Source: Methanolinea sp. SDB
GTDB lineage: Archaea; Halobacteriota; Methanomicrobia; Methanomicrobiales; Methanospirillaceae
Length of the DNA stretch: 7,853 nucleotides
NCBI GenBank assembly: GCA_001412335.1
Contig: LKUF01000066.1
Location: forward strand, 1 to 7,853
Direction: 5' to 3'
The position numbers and the translations under genes were made by a program. Shown here in pieces: positions 1 to 5,171 of the stretch; position 1 is the stretch's first letter; the number at the start of each line of letters is the position of its first letter. The notes beneath the pieces were generated by a model that made no database searches, was not told the DNA's origin, and worked only from the letters and a program-made list of their open reading frames with translations.

Positions 1-2
1 AG

Positions 3-479
3 CGGGTCGTAGAGCTGAAAGGAGACAGGATATTGATTATAAAGGGCGATCGGTCGTTCCTCCTCGCAGGAAAGGCTGGAAAGAGATTCCCTCTCAGTAT
101 ACTGACCGCGGGTTCGGAATACTGCCAGACAATTGAAGAGGACGACATCATCGCGGTCTCGGCCCCGGAAGGCGGGTCAGCCCGGGCAGCTGGCATGCTC
201 ATGGAACTTGTCAGGTCACACCACATGCCGCTTGTCGTTCTCCCGCGTGATCATCCCGGATCGAGACGATTGAGATATGTCGTGTCTGCCGGGGATGAGA
301 TCTGCCTTGACTGCTCGATTGTGAGGGGAACTCATCCTGAACAGCACCTCCTCTGTTCATCCGAAGAACTGGGTGGAATTGTTCTCACCGGGATACCCGG
401 TGGGGTGGAGATTGCGGGTCTTTTGCCAAATATAACCGTTGAAACCGTTTTCCCAGGCGATATTATCTCTTTTCCCTGA
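3..479 (+). CDS. Uncharacterised protein upstream of the ATP synthase operon, probably 5'-partial
   Basis: I do not recognise this family and assign no function. The frame is open to the left edge, and the codons before the first possible start (TTG at 33) already look coding, reading RVVELKGDRIL before the TTG-encoded region. The true start may therefore lie outside the window. The alternative is TTG 33, which has GGAG at 21-24 with an 8-base spacer and would give 148 residues. The product is soluble-looking, with no membrane segment or signal peptide. It seems rich in short beta strands and turns, including two nearby KGDR repeats at the N-terminus and a Gly/Pro-rich stretch TGIPGGVEIAGLLP near the C-terminus. 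Four cysteines are visible (codons at 123, 303, 312 and 354), two of them in a CLDC pair. The stop is TGA 477-479. About 200 non-coding bases separate it from ahaH, so it is probably not part of the same transcript start, although read-through is possible. Confidence 0.6.
   Translation, partial: RVVELKGDRILIIKGDRSFLLAGKAGKRFPLSILTAGSEYCQTIEEDDIIAVSAPEGGSARAAGMLMELVRSHHMPLVVLPRDHPGSRRLRYVVSAGDEICLDCSIVRGTHPEQHLLCSSEELGGIVLTGIPGGVEIAGLLPNITVETVFPGDIISFP
386..402 (+). repeat. Perfect 7-bp inverted repeat with 3-base loop inside the upstream ORF
   Basis: CACCGGG (386-392) and CCCGGTG (396-402) are perfect inverse complements separated by ATA. The repeat lies in the coding part of the unknown gene, in the TGIPGG region, about 75 bases before its stop. 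It would form a stable GC-rich hairpin in RNA, but it may only reflect Gly/Pro codon choice. No T-tract follows, so it is not a convincing terminator. Confidence 0.5.
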
Positions 480-538
480 AAAACTCCGGGTATTCCATCA
501 CCACCGTCTCCCGGCTGTGATAGTATCTCTATTATTCC

Positions 539-556
539 GGATTTTAAGGGAAATCC
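539..556 (+). repeat. Short inverted repeat (6-bp stem, 6-base loop)
   Basis: GGATTT (539-544) and AAATCC (551-556) are exact inverse complements around the loop TAAGGG. It lies 60 bases after the stop of the upstream gene. It is short and lacks a following T-tract, so its role in termination or processing is uncertain, and it could be chance. Confidence 0.3.
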
Positions 557-626
557 TCATCGATACCGGGTCCAGAGGCGAAAAGCACGTACCAGGGGTT
601 GTTTTGCCTTCAAATCAATAACAACA

Positions 627-634
627 GATATAAG
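627..634 (+). promoter_or_regulatory. Candidate archaeal TATA box for the aha operon
   Basis: GATATAAG sits in the A/T-rich part of the gap before ahaH and resembles the archaeal TATA-box consensus bound by TBP. Archaeal transcription usually starts about 25 bases downstream of the box, which would place the start near 652-658. That leaves a leader of roughly 20-27 bases that still contains the ahaH ribosome binding site. A clear purine-rich BRE just upstream is not obvious. TATTTG at 651-656 is a weaker alternative and would leave almost no leader. Confidence 0.5.
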
Positions 635-645
635 AACAATTCCCG

Positions 646-657
646 TCAAATATTTGA
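646..657. promoter_or_regulatory. Perfect 12-bp palindrome at the expected transcription start
   Basis: TCAAATATTTGA at 646-657 reads the same on both strands. It begins 11 bases after the candidate TATA box and so covers the predicted transcription start. Archaeal repressors with dimeric helix-turn-helix domains often bind palindromes in this position and block RNA polymerase. The position makes an operator plausible, but A/T-rich palindromes also arise by chance, and no regulator gene is visible in the window. Confidence 0.35.
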
Positions 658-668
658 ATGCCGTGAGA

Positions 669-674
669 GGAGGG
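669..674 (+). promoter_or_regulatory. Ribosome binding site of ahaH
   Basis: GGAGGG lies 4 bases before ATG 679, and its core GGAG (669-672) lies 6 bases before. It matches the 3' end of archaeal 16S rRNA and supports ATG 679 as the first start codon of the operon. Confidence 0.75.
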
Positions 675-678
675 TTGG

Positions 679-1008
679 ATGAAGACGGATGTCTTAAAGA
701 ACATCAAAGCAACTGAAGACGAGTACCGCTCCATGATCAACACGGCCATGGCCGACAAAAAACGCACCATTGCGGATGCCGAGTTGGAAGCCGATAACCT
801 GATCATGAAAGCGACCAGTACCGCCGAGGACTACACGAAAAAAAGGCTTGCAGATGCACGGCAGCAGGCTGAATCAAAGCATGCTGAAATTGCAGGCAAA
901 GGAGAACGGCGAGCTGCAGAATTGAAGGAGGCAGGCAGTAAAAGACTCGATGAAGCCGTAAAACTGCTTGTTTCCCGTTTCAAGGAGCAACTGCATGTTC
1001 ACGCCTGA
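679..1008 (+). CDS. ahaH: A1A0 ATP synthase peripheral stalk subunit H
   Basis: AhaH pairs with AhaE to form the long peripheral stalk that holds the A1 head against rotation and links it to the N-terminal domain of AhaI. The 109-residue product is the usual size for the family. It is almost entirely helical and charged, rich in Ala, Glu, Lys and Arg from about residue 5 to 105, as expected for the coiled coil of subunit H. It has no membrane segment. Identity rests on this pattern and on its position as first gene, directly before ahaI, which is the canonical order in Methanosarcina-type operons. The start ATG 679 follows a strong GGAGGG. The last 14 bases overlap the start of ahaI in another frame, and the ahaI ribosome binding site lies inside ahaH, so translation of the two is probably coupled. 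Confidence 0.88.
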   Translation: MKTDVLKNIKATEDEYRSMINTAMADKKRTIADAELEADNLIMKATSTAEDYTKKRLADARQQAESKHAEIAGKGERRAAELKEAGSKRLDEAVKLLVSRFKEQLHVHA

Positions 1009-2965
1009 AGATATGAGCAAGGTGCTCGTCGTAGCACCGAAAGACCAGATTGAAGCCGTCGTAAAAAAACTGTATTCCTTAAACCTTTTTCACATCGAAG
1101 ACTACGTGGAGCAGGAAGAGGAAGGATACGAAGGGTATAGGATCGGCATGCCACTGCCCCATGGCAGCGATACCTCCAGGGAACTCTTAAAACTTCGGGC
1201 AGTCACGAATGCGATTGCGGTCCAGGCGGATGATGTGAGCCAGAAAGAGCGGATCGCATCGTCCCGCCTGAGATCCCGGATCGAGCAGGATTTACCCTCT
1301 GTCGAGGAAGAAGTGGAATCACTGCTCAACAGACGTTCGAGACTCGAGGCCGAGGCAAAGGAGATCGAGCAGGTAATCGAGACGCTTTCGCCGTTTGCAA
1401 ACGTAGCCGTCGATCTCGATCTGCTGCGCGGGTATGACAACCTTGCAGTATTTGCCGGCTATATCAATGCAAAACCAGACCTTGACGTCCCGCACGAAGT
1501 GTTGACCGCATCGTCCAAGAGTGGCAATCTCCTTATTTTATGGGTTTCTGCCGGGTATCGGAATGAAGCGGAGAGGGCTCTTCTCGATGCACAGTTCCAG
1601 GCTGTCCCAATCCCTGATGAGTCGGGGATGGCGCAGGATCGGGTCCACTATTATAAAGGCAAATTGTCAGATGTCGAGAAGGAGATAGAGGGAGTGAACC
1701 ATGCTCTCGACAGTCTCAAGGAAAAGCACCAGGGATTCCTGGTGGCATGTGACGAGCTGCTGAGCACCGACGCCGAGATGGCGGAAGCACCTCTTCGTTT
1801 TGCGACGACTGATAATGCATTTCTTGCGGAAGGCTGGATTCCAGGAAAGGATGTCCACACATTTATCGAGGGTATGTCCGTTGCTACCGGAGGACGGGCC
1901 TTTGCAACCGAGCTGGCGATCGACATGGAAAAAGATGTAATCCCTGTCGAATACGATAATACCAGCTTTGCAAAACCGACCGAATTTTTGATGGATATCT
2001 ATTCGCGTCCGAAATACACGGAGATTGATCCTACCCTGATGGTCTCGATCATATTTCCGATCTTCTTCGGGCTGATCCTCGGGGATGTGGCCTATGGTCT
2101 TTTAGTCCTGGCTCTCGCCCTGGGCCTGCGGAAGGTCATTACGGGCGATGAAGGACAGATGCTCCTGAAGATTCTTCGTAATGCGGGTATTTCAAGCATC
2201 ATCTTCGGGTTCTTATTCAGCGAGTTCCTGGGATTCGGCATACCCGGGATCGAACCCCTGCTCCCGAACAGGCACCTGTCTATCGGTCATGGAGGCGGGC
2301 ATGGTCCCGCTGTGCCGGAACTGATGATGATGACGGTCTGGATAGGTATTCTTCATATCACGCTTGGGCGGATATTCGGGATTGTGAACCATGCCCGGCA
2401 GGATCACGGGAAACACCGGACTCTCGCCGTGCTGGCAAACGTGGGGTGGCTCCTGGTCATGTACGGTATCCTCATCGCGATTCTCTCCATGTTCGCCCTG
2501 CCGCTCATGCCCGATCTGACGGGCTGGCCTGCGGTAATGGCTGGCCTGACAATGCCGGCATTTATCGGCCTTGGCATGCTCATTGTTGGAGTGTTGTTCA
2601 TCGTGAGGGATTCCGCGCTCGAAATCGTGGAGCTTCCCACGATTCTCTCTCATGTACTCTCCTACGCCCGTATCGTGGGTGTGGGATTATCATCGGTTGC
2701 TATTGCCGGAGTGGTGAATTTAATCGCTATCGGTATGCTTATTGAACCGCAGTTGGAACATCTGACGGCATTCGGTGTCGTTATAATCATCGTTGGCGCT
2801 GTTGTCTTCATTATTGGCCACATTCTCAATACAATTCTTGGGATGCTGGGAGGAGGGCTACAGTCCATGAGGTTGCACTATGTTGAATTCTTCACCAAGT
2901 TCTACAAGGGTGGAGGAAAGAAATACGATCCATTTGGTATGATCAAAAAATTTTCGGAGGATTAA
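995..2965 (+). CDS. ahaI: A1A0 ATP synthase membrane subunit I (a subunit)
   Basis: AhaI is the stator a subunit of the membrane A0 part. It supplies the two half-channels for H+ or Na+ and faces the c ring. The 656-residue product has the family architecture. A cytoplasmic N-terminal domain (about 1-330) includes long charged coiled-coil segments (about 75-130 and 215-255) that bind the peripheral stalks. Seven hydrophobic blocks follow between about 347 and 637; the first is long enough for two helices, giving the usual eight. The essential arginine is seen as Arg559 in SYARIVGVGLSS. A second conserved arginine, Arg626, lies in QSMRLHYVEFF, followed by the typical FTKFYKGGGKKYDPF end. ATG 995 is chosen because GGAG (984-987) lies 7 bases before it; TTG 968 lacks such a site, and ATG 1013 is a less likely alternative. 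A loop with His427, His432 and His436 is unusual. Alternative symbol: atpI/ntpI. Confidence 0.95.
   Translation: MFTPEDMSKVLVVAPKDQIEAVVKKLYSLNLFHIEDYVEQEEEGYEGYRIGMPLPHGSDTSRELLKLRAVTNAIAVQADDVSQKERIASSRLRSRIEQDLPSVEEEVESLLNRRSRLEAEAKEIEQVIETLSPFANVAVDLDLLRGYDNLAVFAGYINAKPDLDVPHEVLTASSKSGNLLILWVSAGYRNEAERALLDAQFQAVPIPDESGMAQDRVHYYKGKLSDVEKEIEGVNHALDSLKEKHQGFLVACDELLSTDAEMAEAPLRFATTDNAFLAEGWIPGKDVHTFIEGMSVATGGRAFATELAIDMEKDVIPVEYDNTSFAKPTEFLMDIYSRPKYTEIDPTLMVSIIFPIFFGLILGDVAYGLLVLALALGLRKVITGDEGQMLLKILRNAGISSIIFGFLFSEFLGFGIPGIEPLLPNRHLSIGHGGGHGPAVPELMMMTVWIGILHITLGRIFGIVNHARQDHGKHRTLAVLANVGWLLVMYGILIAILSMFALPLMPDLTGWPAVMAGLTMPAFIGLGMLIVGVLFIVRDSALEIVELPTILSHVLSYARIVGVGLSSVAIAGVVNLIAIGMLIEPQLEHLTAFGVVIIIVGAVVFIIGHILNTILGMLGGGLQSMRLHYVEFFTKFYKGGGKKYDPFGMIKKFSED
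2956..2960 (+). promoter_or_regulatory. Strong ribosome binding site of ahaK
   Basis: GGAGG lies inside the last codons of ahaI, 8 bases before ATG 2969. It gives ahaK its own strong initiation site although only 3 bases separate the genes. This suits a subunit needed in many copies per complex. Confidence 0.7.
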
Positions 2966-2968
2966 GAA

Positions 2969-3211
2969 ATGGCAGATATGACTCTTGAAATGGTACAGGC
3001 ATCGCAGGCCGGAATGAAGGCGCTCGGCGCAGCTATTGCAGTTGGAGCTACGGGAATCGCAACAGGAATTGCAGAGATGTCGATCGGTTCTGCAGCAGTG
3101 GGGGCGACGGCTGAAAACAAGGACATATTCGGTCTTGCCCTGCTGTTTGTCGTAATTCCTGAAACAATCGTCATTTTCGGTCTTGTGGTTGCCCTGCTTC
3201 TGCTGTTCTGA
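2969..3211 (+). CDS. ahaK: A1A0 ATP synthase c-ring subunit K (proteolipid)
   Basis: AhaK is the proteolipid whose copies form the rotor ring in the membrane; each copy carries an ion past AhaI. The 80-residue product is a single hairpin. Helix 1 (about 15-46) is rich in Gly and Ala (AIAVGATGIATGIAE), a polar loop follows (ENKDIFG, 49-55), and helix 2 runs from about 56 to 80. The ion-binding carboxylate is Glu65 in VVIPETIVIFGLV, with the helix-breaking Pro64 before it. Helix 1 carries a second acidic residue, Glu36, and Thr32 near the place where Na+-type rings often have Gln. Residue 70 is Phe where several Na+-binding rings have Tyr. The coupling ion therefore cannot be read with confidence. 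Unlike the duplicated or triplicated c subunits of some methanogens, this one has one hairpin and one carboxylate, favouring a high ion-to-ATP ratio. It lies 3 bases after ahaI. Confidence 0.95.
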   Translation: MADMTLEMVQASQAGMKALGAAIAVGATGIATGIAEMSIGSAAVGATAENKDIFGLALLFVVIPETIVIFGLVVALLLLF

Positions 3212-3220
3212 CGGAGCAGA
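3199..3220 (+). repeat. Small inverted repeat at the ahaK-ahaE junction covering the ahaE ribosome binding site
   Basis: TCTGCT (3199-3204) and AGCAGA (3215-3220) are exact inverse complements with a 10-base loop that contains the ahaK stop codon. The 3' arm includes part of the ahaE ribosome binding site GGAG (3213-3216). CTGCT at 3194-3198 could pair with the same arm in a second register. If it forms in mRNA it could lower ahaE initiation relative to ahaK. The stem is short and the role is inferred. Confidence 0.3.
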
Positions 3221-3222
3221 CC

Positions 3223-3801
3223 ATGGGACTAGAAGTGGTCATTGAGGAGATCAGGGCAAAAGGGCAGAGGGAAGCGGAGCTGATACGGCAGGAAGGCCAG
3301 CAGGAGGCGATGCAGATCCTGAAATCCGCTCAGGAGAGGGCGGAAAAGATCAAGCTGGATGCTGATGGGAAAGTGGAGAAGCAGATATCGCACATTCACA
3401 ACCAGGAGGTCTCGGCAGCCAACCTGAAGGTCAAGAGACAGCTCCTCAACACCCAGAAGGAACTCCTTGACAGGGTATACCAGGCAGCACTCGCATCGAT
3501 ATCGGGGCTGCCTGCAGACTTCCACCGTGCTGCAATGAAAGAACTCCTGAAACGGGCATCAAACGAGATACCCGATGGAGTCGTGCATTGCAGGGAGCGT
3601 GACCTGCCCGTCCTGAAAGAGCTGCTCACAGGAGATCCGGCATTCCGGGGATATTCCCCGGGAAAAGCGCTGGAGATCGAGGGTGGCATCATCATTGAGA
3701 GCAGGGACGGTGAACTGCAGCTTGACTACAGTTACGCCACGTTCCTTGAACAGGTATGGGAGACGGGACTGAAGGATGCGTCCGCGATCTTATTCGGATG
3801 A
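3223..3801 (+). CDS. ahaE: A1A0 ATP synthase peripheral stalk subunit E
   Basis: AhaE forms the peripheral stalk together with AhaH; its C-terminal head binds the top of the A1 hexamer near AhaB. The 192-residue product has the normal family length and two parts. Residues 1 to about 85 form a long charged helix for the coiled coil (for example EEIRAKGQREAELIRQEG). Residues from about 86 to 192 form a globular alpha/beta domain with the typical strand GGIIIESRDGELQLDYSY (154-171), close to the GGvvv..rdG....n.t pattern of V/A-type E subunits. There is no membrane segment. The start ATG 3223 has GGAG 6 bases upstream and comes 11 bases after the ahaK stop. The stop TGA 3799-3801 is embedded in the ahaC ribosome binding site. 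Confidence 0.93.
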   Translation: MGLEVVIEEIRAKGQREAELIRQEGQQEAMQILKSAQERAEKIKLDADGKVEKQISHIHNQEVSAANLKVKRQLLNTQKELLDRVYQAALASISGLPADFHRAAMKELLKRASNEIPDGVVHCRERDLPVLKELLTGDPAFRGYSPGKALEIEGGIIIESRDGELQLDYSYATFLEQVWETGLKDASAILFG

Positions 3802-3807
3802 GGTGAT
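3800..3807 (+). promoter_or_regulatory. Ribosome binding site of ahaC overlapping the ahaE stop codon
   Basis: GAGGTGAT is a full 8-base complement to the usual archaeal 16S rRNA 3' end (AUCACCUC) and lies 6 bases before GTG 3814. Its first two bases are the last two of the ahaE stop TGA. It decides the GTG start of ahaC and should compensate for the weaker start codon. Confidence 0.75.
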
Positions 3808-3813
3808 GTAAGG

Positions 3814-4869
3814 GTGGCGGAAAAACGAACCGGTCTGGTGCCGTACGAATACGTCTGTACGCGATTGCGGGTCAGGAAGTCGAAATTGCTCGCCCGCGAG
3901 GACTATCTCAGGATGCTCAACATGAGTATCCCCGAGATCACCCGGTTTATCGAAGAGACCCAGTATAAAAAAGAGATCGATGAACTCGGGACATCTTTTT
4001 CGGGCATCGATCTCCTGGAGATCGCTCTCAGCTGGAACCTGGCCAAGGAATACCAGAACATCCAGAAGATCGCACCCGGAGATCTGAAGAGATTCACCCA
4101 GTCTTACCTTCGAAGGTGGGACATACAGAATGTCCTCACGATCCTTCGCGGAAAGGCACAGAAAATTAAGTCCGGAAAGATCAAGGAGATCCTCATCCCT
4201 GCAGGCGAACTCGACAGGGTTCTCCTGGACCGCCTCCTGAAGGAAGAGAGCCCCGAACGGGTCGTGGAGGCCCTGAAGGGATACACCATGTATCCTGTCC
4301 TCTCAAAGTGGCTTGAAAGCGCCATCGCCGAGGGTTCATTTGCCCACATGGAGAATGCTCTCTACCGGCAATTCTACAGCGACCTGATCGAGGAGGCTAT
4401 GAGCGGGTTCAAAGGGGGCCGCAATTACCTTGACTACATCATGCTGGAGATCGACATGATCAACATCCGGAACATGTTCCGGCTCCGGGCCGACAGGATC
4501 CAGCAGGATGCAAGGGAGATGGCGATTCCGGGAGGTACCTTTGGCGTGGATGAATTCCAGCGCCTGGTCAACAGGGAGGACCACAACGAATTTATCGATG
4601 CGGTAAAGAGCCGGATCAAGCTCCGTCCCCTCCTCGATATGCTCGAGACCCTCAGGCAGGAGAAGTCACTGCGTGAAACTGAGATTGAACTCATCAAATT
4701 CCAGATCAAGGAGATGGAGTCCATGTCGAAGCGAAATCCCTTCTCGATACATCCCATCCTCACCTACCTGGAAAAGAAGAAGTATGAGATCATCAACCTC
4801 CGTGCCCTGGCAAGGGGAAAAGAATCTAACCTTCCGACAGAGCGAATCAGGGGATTCCTGGTGATATAA
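3814..4869 (+). CDS. ahaC: A1A0 ATP synthase central stalk subunit C
   Basis: AhaC is the funnel-shaped subunit (homologous to V-ATPase d) that sits on the c ring and joins it to the central shaft, so it turns with the rotor. The 351-residue product has the family length. It is all-helical, with no membrane segment. Recognisable parts are the start YEYVCTRLRVRKSKLL (11-26) followed by EDYLRMLNM, and the segment EIDMINIRNMFRLRA (212-226), which matches the conserved D..NIR..lR.k region of the family. Start GTG 3814 is set by the near-ideal GAGGTGAT at 3800-3807; no ATG in frame lies close upstream. The gap after ahaE is 12 bases. The stop TAA overlaps the ATG of ahaF by one base (TAATG), indicating coupled translation. 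It is the only gene here with a clear non-ATG start. Confidence 0.94.
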   Translation: MAEKRTGLVPYEYVCTRLRVRKSKLLAREDYLRMLNMSIPEITRFIEETQYKKEIDELGTSFSGIDLLEIALSWNLAKEYQNIQKIAPGDLKRFTQSYLRRWDIQNVLTILRGKAQKIKSGKIKEILIPAGELDRVLLDRLLKEESPERVVEALKGYTMYPVLSKWLESAIAEGSFAHMENALYRQFYSDLIEEAMSGFKGGRNYLDYIMLEIDMINIRNMFRLRADRIQQDAREMAIPGGTFGVDEFQRLVNREDHNEFIDAVKSRIKLRPLLDMLETLRQEKSLRETEIELIKFQIKEMESMSKRNPFSIHPILTYLEKKKYEIINLRALARGKESNLPTERIRGFLVI

Positions 4870-5171
4870 TGGAGATATCGGTAATCGGATCAAGTGAATT
4901 CATCCTCGGTTTCAGGCTTGCGGGTATCAGGAATACCTATGCCGCCGTGACTGAGGAGGATCTCGTACACATCATCACGAGAGTCCTTGATGACGGCATC
5001 ACTGGTATACTCGTCCTTGAGAGCAGGGATATGAACAGGGTCCCGCTGCGACTTCAGGCTACGCTTGAAAATTCCGTGAAACCGACTGTTATCGCAATCG
5101 GAGCCGAGGAAGGAGGTATGTCATTGAGAGAGAGAATTAAGCGTTCAGTGGGTGTTGATCTGTGGAAATGA
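4869..5171 (+). CDS. ahaF: A1A0 ATP synthase subunit F
   Basis: AhaF is a small central stalk subunit that binds subunit D at the base of the A1 rotor and modulates ATPase activity. The 100-residue product has the family size and fold signature. An N-terminal Rossmann-like domain begins MEISVIGSSEFILGFRLAGI, a middle part contains ITGILVLE (44-51), and the C-terminal helix ends in RSVGVDLWK. Many homologues have Asp-containing IGD.d...GFRLAGi at the start; here the first Asp is replaced by Ser (IGSSEF), while GFRLAGI is intact. ATG 4869 shares its A with the ahaC stop, and GGTGAT (4860-4865) lies 3 bases upstream, a short spacer that fits translation coupled to ahaC. The 3' end overlaps ahaA. 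Confidence 0.93.
   Translation: MEISVIGSSEFILGFRLAGIRNTYAAVTEEDLVHIITRVLDDGITGILVLESRDMNRVPLRLQATLENSVKPTVIAIGAEEGGMSLRERIKRSVGVDLWK

Larger units (their letters stand above)
480..678. other. Intergenic region before the ATP synthase operon
   Basis: This 199-base stretch has no convincing gene. Its first part (480-600) contains only weak inverted repeats: CCGGG 486-490 with CCCGG 510-514, and GGATTT 539-544 with AAATCC 551-556. Neither is followed by a T-run, so no clear terminator for the upstream gene is visible. From about 603 the sequence becomes A/T-rich and holds the likely promoter, a palindrome and the ahaH ribosome binding site, which are listed separately. A 60-codon frame at 439-621 overlaps the upstream gene and has no recognisable product. 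Confidence 0.7.

Noticed and set aside
439..621. 60-codon plus-strand frame between the unknown gene and ahaH
   Set aside because: It starts inside the upstream gene, has no convincing ribosome binding site and no recognisable product, and runs into the promoter region.
658..666. Minimal upstream reading frame ATG CCG TGA just before the ahaH ribosome binding site
   Set aside because: It has no ribosome binding site of its own and lies at or next to the predicted transcription start, so it is probably chance.
968..994. Longer ahaI frame starting at TTG 968
   Set aside because: ATG 995 has GGAG at the right distance, and the extra nine residues do not resemble the start of family members.
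2213..2653. 146-codon minus-strand frame rich in His, Arg and Glu
   Set aside because: It is antisense to the membrane helices of ahaI. Hydrophobic codons read backward give such charged, low-complexity translations.
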